A DNA stretch of 64,000 nucleotides from Siderastrea siderea (Eukaryota > Cnidaria > Anthozoa > Scleractinia > Rhizangiidae), in the NCBI GenBank assembly GCA_964030785.1, contig OZ034973.1:2358632-2422631 (forward strand), given 5' to 3'. Within the stretch, counting starts at the first letter, position 1; every line of letters begins with the position of its first letter. The notes beneath the pieces are model-generated. The model was not told where the DNA came from. It did no database searches and saw only the letters and a program-made list of their open reading frames with translations. Position numbers and translations under genes: made by a program. Shown here one piece after another: positions 12,207-23,274 of the stretch.

Positions 12207-14082
12207 AATTCAAACTGGCCCCCGTACGAAATTTTTGAACCAGACAGAGACGGAATCCAGCCTGACTCTGGCGGGAATACCGTTCTTCGAGTCAAACATC
12301 AGCCAGACATGAACCTGACAAAAAATGTCTCGCTCTGTGTTGCAGAGCCGGGCAAGTGTCTGGCTTGTATCCTGCCGAAGTTTGGCCGGACGGGACACCA
12401 ACACGAGCGTGACAAGAGCCGAAAATATCATGCATGGTCTGGCCTGAAAACGAAACTGCCTGAAAACGAACCAGACAAGCCAGCCTGACTAACAACACTA
12501 CAACAGAGTTAAGACTTGGTTTTTAGAAACATCAATAAGGCCACACTTAAATTATAGTGACACCATTCATCAGCAAAATATTCTTTTTTCCTCGAAGACA
12601 CACTGTACTACTGTACTCACCACAGGTATACACAGCTGTCCATAGAGCTAGGAAAAGCATGCCGAGAGCTTCAGTTTGAACACAGTAAATAAAGAGCCAT
12701 TTGAAAAACGCTTCGTAAAATTAATTACCGGCAAAATTAGTACTTTACATAAAGGGAATATTTCTCCCATACAATTACGTTTTCGTGAGCCGAAGTTTTG
12801 GTCTTTTAAAAAGTGCCTCAGTTGAAAACGTGATGGCATGCAATCTTTTGTCCCTTGAGATCTCCCATGGGACACAAGCTGAAACATAATTGGTCAGCTG
12901 TGTTTATTCTTCCGAGTTCTGCCTGCCCATGTTACAAACTGACCTCAACGGTTCAATTTTCAATCAAAAGCGGGAAAATTTCTGGCGGAGTGACAAACTT
13001 TCGTGGATGCACAGTTCTGGAAGCTATTCCCGTACGGTGATGTACAATTCTAGTGAGTTGTTGGAACCGATGTTTATCCCCGATTCAAGTTACGGTTGTC
13101 ACGTTTGATATTGTGGAAGCATGCATACGCGTAGCCTCCCACGCAGTCGCCTGTTTGATTCATCTGTTGGCCAAATGTTCATTCACGCTCAATGTTCTCA
13201 GCTCCAGTCTGTTGTAGCAATGAATTGGTTGCCTTCAGGACAGTTGAGTTATAAAATGTAATCTTCGGAATAAAAGGAAGCCGTAGGCAGAGCAAGGTGA
13301 GCCATTGTTGGTGGAAACATAGCCAAAGATGACTCGATCCCTGAAACAAACCGTTGCCTGCTAAAAGTACTTCATTTAGCTTACTCTGTTAATCAGACAT
13401 GTGCAACTTTATTTAAGTTTGTATGTGAACGCTAATCGCCAAAAGGACAATTAGAAATTGTAGGCTTGCTTTATTTCCAACTGATTTTCAATTATCTCAA
13501 AGGCGTACAATTTTTATCGAACATTCAATCTCATCGGACTACGGCATCAGAAACATCTTGCCGTACTTTCTGTAATTTCATAAACATTGACTGCACATAT
13601 CAAAGTAAAGAACAAATGGTTTTATCAAGGCATGTAGTGAAGTGTTTCATTGCAGTAGTTATGTCTTGAGCGAGTGCAGACTGTACTAGCAGTTAAAATA
13701 CTTTATAGACTTCACAATGTTACATCTGTTATTATAGTTTCAGATTTTGAACGGTTAACAGTTTTATTCAGCGTGATTCAGGCTGGACTAGGGCGGGCCA
13801 TTTTTGCGTTTCCTAGTATTTACATGTCAGGCTAATGTCACGCCCTTCTCCCGTTCTTGTTACGTTCTTGTGAGCCCTAATGAGGAGATTTAAATGTCAG
13901 GCTCTTGTCTTGCTAGTTCCCACTAACTTTCAGGCCCCATGACCTACTCGTGTCACGTTCTCTCCCGCTCTCTCTGGTTCGCGTATTTTCTGCTCTTGTC
14001 CGGCTAGTGTCTGGCTAGAACGTCAGGCCGAGTCAGGCTCTTATCAGGCTTGGATATTTTCGTACCGGGGGCAGCTTTAATT
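12207..14082. mobile_element. 1.9-kb inverted-repeat DNA element with GCCTGAC/CCAGAC subterminal repeats
   Basis: The left end reads GGCCCCCGTACGAAATTTTT. The right end is its imperfect inverse, ATATTTTCGTACCGGGGGC. Many short words (CCAGACA, GCCTGAC at the left; GTCAGGC, GTCTGGC at the right) are scattered over about 280 bp inside each end in mirror orientation, giving arms that resemble each other only in their repeats. Possible target duplication TTAATT (about 12205-12210 and 14078-14083), not certain. The interior (12.5-13.78 kb) has no recognisable transposase. Confidence 0.6.
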
Positions 14083-14380
14083 GTGGGATCGATGCATAAA
14101 GGGGCTGTTTGGTCCTGGGGACTATATAGTTTCCTCTTATGTGCTGACTTTGTTTTTTTCATGATTACCAGTGTTTCTCACAGTTGTAAATCATAGAAAT
14201 AAATATGGATTTTTTTTCAGGAGTGAGGTGAAAAAGTCGATCATTAGGCTGAAGACTGAAGGCCTAATTGTTGATGGCAAACATTACAGAGTTGAATTTA
14301 AAGATAACTGTAAACAGTATGGTTAAGATAAAAAACTGAAAAATTGAAGGGTCACTTCTAGTGAAATGTGGAGCTTCAGA

Positions 14381-14919
14381 GACTGTTTGGGCATCCTGAA
14401 GCAGCAGAGGAGCTTGGCCTATTTCAGGCTGCACTCTGTGAGAAATAATTCTCTCCATGAGGTGCTTCTCGGGACAGAAATTTGACACAGGAATGAAAGT
14501 TTATGTTATATGTATTACATGTATATGCGTTTTGACACATGGAACTTATTACCCAGTTGAGGACTGTTTGGGCATCCTGAAGCAGCAGAGGAGCTTGGCC
14601 TATTTCAGGCTGCACTCTGTGAGAAACAATTCTCTCCAGGTGCTTCTCGGGACAGAAATTTGACACAGGAATGAAAGTTTATTTTATATGTATTACATGT
14701 ATATACGTTTTGACACATGGAACTTATTACCCAGTTGGAGACTGTTTGGGCATCCAGAAACAGCAGAGGAGCTTGGCCTATTTCAGGCTGCACTCTGTGA
14801 GAAACAATTTTCTCCAGGTGCTTCTCGGGACAGAAATTTGATACAGGAATGTAAGTTTATTTTATATGTGTTACATGTATATATATGTTTTGACACACAG
14901 CACTTCTTGCCCAGTCAGA
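14381..14919 (+). repeat. ~180-bp tandem triplication, exon-like
   Basis: GACTGTTTGGGCATCC starts at 14381, 14562 and 14740. Each copy runs through GGAGCTTGGCCTATTTCAGG, GTGCTTCTCGGGACAGAAAT and TTACATGTATAT. One frame of all three copies reads L-F-G-H-P-E-x-A-E-E-L-G-L-F, then Q-A-A-L-C-E-K, without a stop across about 35 codons. A weaker relative (CCTGAAGCAGCAGAGATGCTTGGCC) occurs near 15257. This could be a duplicated exon or a non-coding minisatellite. Confidence 0.8.
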
Positions 14920-14999
14920 AAATGAATTTGAGTCCTTAGATGTATAACAATGAGTTCATTGGTTCCTAGTTATTTTATCAAGGTATTGCACAAAGTTAA

Positions 15000-16195
15000 G
15001 ACAAGAAGATTTGAAATAATTTACAATTTGTGAATTTTTAAACGCTTAAAATGAAAGAGTAGCATGGCCTTTTAGCCTTGACTATTATTTTTTCTCCAGG
15101 TATCTAATTCTAAAAGGAGCTTTTAACAGGTGATTCAGAAGTCTATCTCATTTAAAAAAAATAACAAATACTTCTAACTAGTTAGTCTTGGAATTTTTGA
15201 ATCGTTTATTAAAAGGGCAATTAATAGATTACATTAATACTGTTTTGGCTTGATCCCTGAAGCAGCAGAGATGCTTGGCCTTTTTCGGGGGTGTGACTCT
15301 CTGCGAATTTCTGTAATGCTCAGCTTGCTGAGATCCAGAGATTGTGGGAAATCAGCTGTTGACACCGAATTTCATTTGCTATTATGAAAAAAAGTACTAC
15401 ACACAATTTTTAATGTAACCTTGGTTGAAGTATTCACACTGGTGACTCCAAAGACTACAACCTTAGAGAATATCAGCAGTAAATTGTATAAACAGTATCT
15501 GCAGCTGTACACTGTACATTATGATTTGTTAATTATCCGTAAATTTTTAAATTTGTACCTCACGTCACACAATGGATTTTAGGAATGAAAATGATATTGA
15601 TTGAGGCCAGGACAAAAAGGGGCTAATTACATTATTGTACATTATAATGATCAGTGTGAATTTGCATTTCATTTTAAGAAGTAAATTATAAAACTACCAA
15701 CAATTCTAAAGCGAGTGATGTTTTTGTTTCGGGATCACCCTTTTACCAGAAAATGAAGACGAAAAATAAAATAAATCAGAAAACTGAGAATTAGTCACTG
15801 CAGTGAATATTCCACACTATTTTCACCAAAATATGGCATGCACTCTACAACTCAGAAGCATTTTAATACTCCCCTCATCCCTGTTTTCCTTTTATAACTG
15901 TGCATCTGCTAAGTAAACTCGCACAGTCAAAATGCCACTGGAGGAAGTGTCAACCAGGGATCCATATAAATTCACATTCTATTGTCACACATAAGTGTTT
16001 ATTTCTGATTTGTGAACATCATCAATATCGTAGGTCTTGAATGACATACACATTGCTTTCTCTTTACGCATAATGGTTTCAGGTGATTGTGTAACTTTAC
16101 ACTATTCAGTTTAGCACTACCAAGCCTTTTCAGTAGATGGCCGAAGAGGTCAAGCTGTTCATTGGTGAATATAACGTGGCACCAGAAAAGAAAAA
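15000..16195. other. no gene seen
   Basis: AT-rich, with only short chance frames. Confidence 0.4.
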
Positions 16196-16198
16196 CAG

Positions 16199-16261
<63 letters not shown>

Positions 16262-16285
16262 TACTATTATTATTTCTATTATTAT
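16199..16285 (+). repeat. (TTA)n microsatellite
   Basis: A near-perfect ATT/TTA trinucleotide run, slightly interrupted (TACTATTACTA) at its 3' side. It creates artificial poly-Leu and poly-Ile frames. Confidence 0.95.
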
Positions 16286-16289
16286 TTTA

Positions 16290-17797
16290 ATTTTTAATCA
16301 TTTGACTAAATTAAGATTAGCAGGCATGCCCAGAGAAACTACTCCACCAGTTTAACCCCACCCCCACTTGAACAAATAAATACAACCCTTGTTGGGTTAG
16401 ACCCGACTGGGTGGCAAAAATCGAGCCTATAACCCTCCAATATGACCTTAATCAACAACAACCCTCCCACACTTCTGTATTCTAATTACACTCAAAGTTG
16501 GCCATTTTTCTTTATGTTTTGCTGAAATACCAGACCTTTCAATTCAAGCATTGTTAGGGGTGTAACACCTGGGCACCTCCAGCAGTGAAATCCAAAGGTT
16601 GATATGGCAATTAAATTTTTCACAATACTGCCCTGATTAACCATGATGCACTCTTAACTGCGAAGGAGTCTATTAAGTCCAGAATACAGTAAATTTGCAA
16701 ATAAAAGCCCCTCCCAAAATGAGTCCCTCCCAAGAGTGTACCCTATCGAGGTCGCGTGCCTCGTTTCTCTCAAGTATATTCGTGTCCGTCGTCAATTTCC
16801 ACTTGCATTGCGAAGTACCCCTCCTTAGAGAGTTCAAAACCTACTTACCAGGAACCCAAGGATTGTGTGCAGAGTTCATGCACTCCACTACTTCTGCTAC
16901 ACTCCAAATACTGAACACGCTTTCTCAGAAGTCGGGAATACACTTTTGCAGCTTGCTTATCTCCAAGAAAAAAGTCTGCTTTCCGGTACGTCATTCCCAG
17001 GGTGTTTTTTTGTTAAAATGTTTTTCCAAAGCATTTCGCATTTTAAATAGCTTTCTGCACAGGGTGCAAAACGTCTCGTAGATTTCAGCCATGTTCAGGA
17101 GTGAGCTGTGAAAAGCCAAGTTTTCTCGGTTGTCTTCTAACTTTGTCACTGATTACTAAGAACTCAAAGCAAAGAAGCATTTTTTACCAATTTAGTATTC
17201 GCAGAGTCGAAATTTCATAGCTCTCCGTATAAGTCAGCCGAGTTATCACCTTGAGCCGCTTCCGAGTAAGAATGATAGTGGTAAACGAATAACTGAAAAG
17301 AAATTTTATCTTAATAAGAAGTACTCGCGAACGTTAATATGGCTGACTGAAGTGAATTACCGGAAATCCCGGAGTAACTTTTAGGTGTCTCTCGATGATC
17401 AGGGAAATGCTATAAGTTTTCGCAAGCTGTTATCGTTCGGTTGTTTATCGAAAGTTACCAGCGATCGCCGCTATTTGTCGCATAGACTGCGAGTTGTCCC
17501 TGCCTTCGGGTGATAATTTCCGGCGAAATACACGCGCGCGCGAAAATCGCCTCTCACAAGAAGCCCCGAAAATTTACAGACTACTGACTTAGTTTTCGCT
17601 TGGAATTTGAGCGCTTGATTCAAACTCCTTGGCTAAATTTTCTGCGTTAGCTCCCTTCGCTTCGCCTCTGTTCCGTCTCCAAATTTGTCGCGTGGTATTG
17701 GTCGTCCGCCTTACGGCCATCGCCATCGCCAAAATTAGAGATTGATTGCAGTCTATTTCTCACATGAAATTTTAAGAAAAGGCCAGTACAGAAGAGC
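16290..17797. other. no confident gene
   Basis: The 128-codon frame at 16695-17081 has no recognisable domain or splice partner. 17.4-17.75 kb is locally GC-richer and could be a promoter region, but no gene is attached. Confidence 0.35.
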
Positions 17798-17806
17798 CTT
17801 TTTAGC

Positions 17807-18671
17807 TAGCCTGCGAGCAGGCTCTCTATTCGGGGGGGCAACGTGAATTATTTTCTTTGAGAGCGCCGAAGGCGCGAGTTTCGGCGAACGAAGTGAAGGC
17901 GAGCGAAGCGAGCCCGCGGTGAAAAACGAGAGCCTGCACGTGAGTCATTGAATTTCAATTCCGGCCCCTCGAAATGTGACAACTTGTTGACAACTCGCCA
18001 CGCTTCCGGTGTCAAATAACTAGCCAATAGGGAACGAGAAAAATATAAACAAACATGACAGAAAGATGCACGTGGAAGTTTTCCCGGGATTTCGTCTAGA
18101 TCTTTGTGGCTCTTCATGGAAGGATCGGAAGAACGCGTTTTAACTCCGAAAAAAGTTGTCAACAAAGCAAGTGGACATTGCCGTATCTGCAGTTGTAGTT
18201 TTTTGGTGAAATATGGAACTGGAAAATCGGGTCGAATGTCCACGGAAAATCTATTTGAAGTTTCAAAGCGCGATGGAAGTCGCGGACAAGTATTGGCGAC
18301 GATGTGCGAAAACATTGGTATTTATTTCGTAAAATTGTCTTCTTTGTCGAGCCGTGTGTGTAATTCTTGCGCCCGAAAAATTAGGAACTTATGCATATTA
18401 ATTGAGCCATAGGCATATTAATTACTCATATTAATTGAGCCTGTCATTTTTGACCAATCAGAGTGCTGCGTTCGTGGACGAACGCGCCGGATTCAAAATT
18501 CAATGGGATACGTGCAGGCTCTCAATTTTCACCGCGGGCTCGCTTCGCTCGCCCAGCGGCTCGCTTCGCTCGCCGAAACTCGCGCCTTCGGCGCTCTCGA
18601 AGAAAATAATTCACGTAAGAAAATAATTCACGTTGCGTTGCCCCCCGAATAGAGAGCCTGCTCGCAGGCTA
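17807..18671. mobile_element. Mutator-like non-autonomous element (9-bp TSD) carrying a coding fragment
   Basis: The element begins TAGCCTGCGAGCAGGCTC and ends with the imperfect inverse GAGCCTGCTCGCAGGCTA. It is flanked by a 9-bp direct repeat CTTTTTAGC (17798-17806 and 18672-18680). The inverted similarity continues inward for well over 100 bp (GCGAGTTTCGGCGA... against TCGCCGAAACTCGCGCC, CCCGCGGTGAAAA against TTTTCACCGCGGG). A 9-bp duplication with long inverted arms fits Mutator-like elements. The interior holds an open frame unlike the arms. Confidence 0.75.
18116..18412 (+). CDS. zinc-binding N-terminal fragment inside the element
   Basis: An ATG at 18116 opens a 98-codon frame. It contains G-H-C-R-I-C-S-C early and R-V-C-N-S-C-A-R-K-I late, two C-x2-C pairs about 65 residues apart. 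This could form one zinc site, as in zf-AD-like or other treble-clef modules at protein N-termini. Between them lies M-S-T-E-N-L-F-E. The frame ends in AT-rich tandem CATATTAATT repeats shortly before the right arm, so it is probably a 5' gene fragment picked up by the element rather than a full gene. The segment GAAAACATTGGTATTT may hold an unused splice donor. Function unknown; the family link is an impression from the cysteine pattern. Confidence 0.4.
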   Translation: MEGSEERVLTPKKVVNKASGHCRICSCSFLVKYGTGKSGRMSTENLFEVSKRDGSRGQVLATMCENIGIYFVKLSSLSSRVCNSCARKIRNLCILIEP

Positions 18672-18727
18672 CTTTTTAGCTGTAGTCATTTGCGAGCGAC
18701 AGAGTTAACAACAGGCTTCCGTGATAA

Positions 18728-19408
18728 CCCGGCGTAACTAATCGATAAATCGATAGCCCAATAAAATCGATATTAATCGATTCTAATTAATCAATTTTTA
18801 TCGGAAATCGATAAAAATCGATACCATTTTCTGTTGTGACTATCGATTTCATCGATTATTATCGATTTTTATTAATTAATATCTATTTCATTGGTTTTCA
18901 TCTCCACTCGTGTATATCGTAATTATCTGCTTTTTTTTTTCTGTTGTCAACAAGATGTTACCAAAGGACATCGTGATGAAATTAATTATTTCAGCTATTG
19001 CAAACTTTCAATGCTTGTCCTTGATCCGATTTTTTTAGATATAGCTCAAAATGCTCTCCGACCTCTACATCAAACAAAACATTCATGGTATCCTTTCACA
19101 ACACAACGAATTTATTTTCATTTTCGCTGTCTTTACACGACGGTGCACTACCGATCGAGACATGCTGACAATTGATTACAACTCTGTAATTCGAACCGAG
19201 TCTATAGTGCTATTGTTGTGTTATTGGGCCCACACTCTTCTCCTTAAAAATCGATAAAAATCGATACCGTTTGTAGTGGACAAGTTGTGACTATCGATTT
19301 TTATCGATTACCGATATTAATCGATAGTAATCGACCGATCTGATCAATTAATATCGATTTATCGATCTGCTTTCCGATGATCGATTTTGATCGATTAGTT
19401 ACGCCGGG
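18728..19408. mobile_element. 681-bp MITE packed with ATCGAT repeats, 7-bp TSD
   Basis: The ends are CCCGGCGTAACTAATCGAT and ATCGATTAGTTACGCCGGG, perfect 19-bp inverses. The flanking direct repeat is GTGATAA (18721-18727 and 19409-19415). Both arms are filled with TCGATAAAAATCGAT-like words on alternating strands. A similar segment (AATCGATAAAAATCGATACC, then TGTGACTATCGATTT) occurs in both. The inner frame at 18891-19175 shows nothing recognisable. Confidence 0.8.
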
Positions 19409-19415
19409 GTGATAA

Positions 19416-19905
19416 ATTTCTACGAAATAAGTTTGGGAACTGTAAAACAAAGCCGTCATGCAAGCGATATTTCTTAGACACGCGAAAAAGGCTCGCTCGA
19501 TACAGAAAGGAATTTCAAAAATTTGATTTTTAACGCCTTTCATACCGCAGAGCTCGGCCCTGTGGTGAGGATACGTGTCAGGAAATATCAGACCTCCTAC
19601 CGATGTTTTGCCATTGAATGGCAAAACAGCGGCAGGGGTCCGGGATTTCAGAGTCGCATGAATCTTGTCAGTTCCACCCCCGATTTAGCAAGGTGTAACA
19701 AGAAAAAAATGCCGCAATTATAAAGCCTCGCTAACTGAAAACTAATGCATACTGAATGTAATCACGGACGTTATTTCAAAAACGCCGTCATAACTTATGG
19801 AATACGATAGCTTGTGTGAGAGAAATCTAAAAGAAACTCGCCCTGTCATTGCATTTGCAAAGCGCGTATGATTAGTCCTGTGGTTTAAAAGGTGGTGAAC
19901 GTGTA
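19416..19905. other. no gene seen
   Basis: The 107-codon minus frame at 19301-19624 straddles the element edge and looks accidental. Confidence 0.4.
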
Positions 19906-19909
19906 ATAA

Positions 19910-20643
19910 CTATAGTGAGCTCCTCGCAAGCCGACACATGGATCTTAAGACAAAGTTTAAAAGGTCGGCAATTTGTGTAGGTGTAAGGTTTGTACAGTCG
20001 GCAAGACCGGGATCGTTTTCTAGTTTGCATAGTGCGGCCTTTACGGCACCCTCGATCGGCACGTTCGTAAATAACGATTCTACGTCAAAAGATACCATGA
20101 CTTCATTTTCTTGTATTCGCTCATGGCTGATGGTAGACACAAAATGAGAAGAGTTGGTAACTGTGTAGTCTGATTTGCCTGTCAACGGGGACAGGATGTC
20201 AGCTAAGTGAGCCGACAAATCGTAAGCGAAGGTGTTTACACACGACAGCAACAAGGCGTACCTTGAACCTCTGATACACCTTTTATGTAGGGTAGAACCG
20301 CAGTAGATTTAAATTCCTGCGTAGGTTCTTTGTTGGCTGTTGGTCTTGTTGTCTTTGTGAGCTTTCGTACAAATGAAGAAGGATATCCGTTCGAAACAAG
20401 TACCGGCGATAAATGTTTCTTTTCTTCAGAGATAGCTGATGGTTTTGATGTGAGGTGTTTGGCTCGGTCGTATAGACACTTAACAATACCACGTTTCACT
20501 GACTGAGGATGGTGTGAATCATAGGCTAGGTATTGGTCAGTGTGGGTGGGCTTTCTGTAAACAGTGGTGGTGAGAGGACCAGGTCGTAGGTATCCAGAAG
20601 CTTGGATACCTACGATTAGAAAGCACAACAGCCGACCAACCAC
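19910..20643 (-). mobile_element. Penelope-like retroelement, reverse transcriptase pieces in permuted order
   Basis: Two minus-strand frames match different parts of Penelope-like reverse transcriptases. Frame 19910-20254 has A-D-I-L-S-P-L, then V-S-F-D-V-E-S-L-F-T-N-V-P, the catalytic-aspartate motif, and stops soon after at L-L-N-F-V-L-R-S. Frame 20236-20643 has V-Y-R-K-P-T-H-T-D-Q-Y-L, then S-H-H-P-Q-S-V-K-R-G and N-G-Y-P-S-S-F, which in intact elements lie downstream of the YxDD palm. On the minus strand the C-terminal piece comes first and runs directly into the N-terminal piece. The YxDD region is absent, so the copy is dead. Confidence 0.75.
20586..20616. repeat. short perfect hairpin
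   Basis: CGTAGGTATCCA, a six-base spacer GAAGCT, then the inverse TGGATACCTACG, next to the Penelope piece at its upstream side. It could mark the inversion point of the fragment. Confidence 0.7.
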
Positions 20644-20659
20644 AAAGCGGACCTGTGAG

Positions 20660-21580
20660 GGAACAACATCTAATAGTCGGAATAATAATGAGGATCGAAA
20701 TGCACACTGTATACAGCATTGACATTAACAATTATTTTTATAACGCATTTACAACCATTTACTATAAAGAAGCGTAAAAGAAAATCACAATCTGAGGAAA
20801 TACGTGCACAGAGGCCAAAGCAGCGACAGCTTTCGAGTTGGCCACTGTCATGTTAGCTGTAGAATTAGAGCCCAAATTAGGACTAGCACATGTATAGAAA
20901 GCAAACACACACATAACATAACATAATTATATATGTTGAAATAGCACTCAGTTCATGAATATTTACATCATCAGCTATATCTGACCATTTAAGAGATGAA
21001 GCATGTATTGCTGCGGCGTCGCCGAGTGTGCGATCCGAAGAGAGATCAACTGGTCAAGTGCTAGTAGCTGTTCCACTGCTCGAATCCAAAGCCAGAGCAG
21101 TTTTATTTATTTATTTATTTTTTACTTTTTTTCTCGTGACACGGTCATGATACATTCTTTCTAAACCTCCCTTATTGAATTTCCGTGACAAGAATTCATA
21201 CTGGAAGCAGGATTCCATGCACCCTATATAGCTTATTTCTCGTAGGGCCTAGGATTTTCTCTCCCCCAACACAGCTGATTAGTTCGACTCAACTGGCTGA
21301 GAGGTTGAACTGACCAGAAATGAATGGCTTTCAGCAGCTATCTGAATGAATTCCTGTGGCTGACCATGGAAAATTTTCACAGAAGAAAGAAAGAAAAAAG
21401 TTCAGTCAACGAGTTAAGGGTAAGAACGTTGTTTTCGTCATTTCGTGTATTTTCTCTTTTTATGTAAACTATAGAGTCTGCCTATCTCGGCTTAAAACAT
21501 TGTAACTAATTAACACGTATGTCACCCAGCTGGCCGGGCCCGCTGCATTTTCGAATAAATTATTCTCTGTTGCTACTTAA
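20660..21580. other. no gene seen
   Basis: Single-copy-looking AT-rich DNA up to the start of the first segmental duplication. Confidence 0.4.
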
Positions 21581-23211
21581 TACTTGAAAATACCTACAGA
21601 TCTGGGGAAGCTACTGCCCTGTTATCAAAAATAAATTAAAGAGGATATGTGTATAAAGCCAAGGCATGCGCCCGCATACGAAGCAATCGCCCTAGCTTAT
21701 AAGGTAAACTCGTGTTGACATCAGTTATCATTCAGGGTACCCCGTGGGGACTTCAGTCATAAATGGGGTAGGAAGCGCAACTGTATCATAAAATAATCCG
21801 GTAAAATTTTTCAGTCACCACCGACCACTGATTCATGAACCCGGGGGGAATCCCCCCTCCCACCTTCTCTTCCCCTCCGGCCCAATGCATCTTTAAAGGT
21901 TTTGTTTCTGACACTCGACTGATGTATTTTGAAGAGAGTCCTAAGATAAAATTTGCTTTTCTTCGCACTTCAGGTCATTTCGAATCGTTTTCGATGAGGG
22001 AGTACGACAACACTTTTGCAGTTTTCTAACGTTTAACAAAAATTTGATTAAGATTATTCAGAATGGCCAAGTAATTTGGTTTCATTAAAAAATGGTCAAA
22101 ACTATTAGCTACTACTGTAATCTAGGACCCACCAATTGGCACAGAAAACGTGCTGGTCAATTCTTATACAACTCCATCTTCTTCCACTAGGCTGAACTTG
22201 AGTTCTTCATCCTCAAAGATGGTTTTCTGCTTGAATTACTATCTCTCTATCAACAGAAGAACTTAGGAAAAGGTTCAAACCTCCCTGTGCTTGTTTTACT
22301 AGCCATGCAAGCTCCCTGCTAACAGAATATTAACTGCCTCACCTTGAATTTTAGGCCTTTGTCCGTTAGGTTCATCAGTTAGTTGGTGTCTTATTTCATC
22401 TTCGCACTTAGGCTCTTGCCCCTGGACAAGGTAGGTCCCACCTAAATACACTTGTTATGAGTATATTCGTTGTCAAAAAAAAAGCTATTGATCGCACCTG
22501 AAACATTTACTGAGTACTTGGCAAATACTACCCCATTGCCAACAGAAAAAATAAGGTGTCGTGGGACTAGTTTAATAAAACTATGCTTAAGCATAAGTGA
22601 AGGACGTTTTTATTCAACAGGTCCCTGCGTTACGGAGGACGTTTTTTAATACACTCTTTTATCGGCCTTCGACCGTGTTCTCCAAAATGTCTGGTTAGTT
22701 GCAGAAAACGGTCACTTGAGGGAGATTGTGGCTACGACCTTTTTTAGCTATTATATTTATCTTATCTATCTGATCTTACGATCAGGTCCTCAAGTCCTGC
22801 ACGCAATTTTAATTTTAACTAAAGAACCTTTGGTTCTTAATATTTTTTAAATTCATTAGTACCCCTTCCCCTTTTTCTTCTTTACGTAACTTTAAAAAAT
22901 AGCAAAAAATTTTTACCCCTTTAAATGTTACGGCTGTTTCAAAGAACCTGACCCTCCAGTCCTATATGCCATTTTTATTTTAACTCACCTTTACGTACCA
23001 TTTTAAAATCGCAAAAAAAATTCTTACCCCCTTAAATCTTACGGCTATTTTAAACTGGTCCTCAAGTCCTAACCGTAACGGAAACACTTCCGGTACAACT
23101 TGAGTTCCGGAAACGGAAATTAAGCAAAACAAGAGAACATTTCCGTTTCTCTGTAGAAATTCATAGTTCTAGCTGTAGTGTCATCCTTTTATATTTAGAG
23201 TCGGTTGTGTC

Positions 23212-23218
23212 TATAAAA
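23212..23218 (+). promoter_or_regulatory. TATA box of gene A
   Basis: TATAAAA in GTGTCTATAAAAACGTC, about 60 bases before the start codon and conserved at the same distance in copy B. The spacing allows a short 5' UTR. Confidence 0.5.
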
Positions 23219-23274
23219 ACGTCTCCACAAGTTCAACATGTTATCTTTGTTACAGTTTGTTTTTTTACAGAGTA

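Noticed and set aside
16087..16355. Open frames with poly-Leu and poly-Ile
   Set aside because: Produced by the (TTA)n microsatellite.
18891..19257. 94- and 68-codon frames inside the ATCGAT-rich element
   Set aside because: Overlapping frames in a MITE with no transposase motifs.
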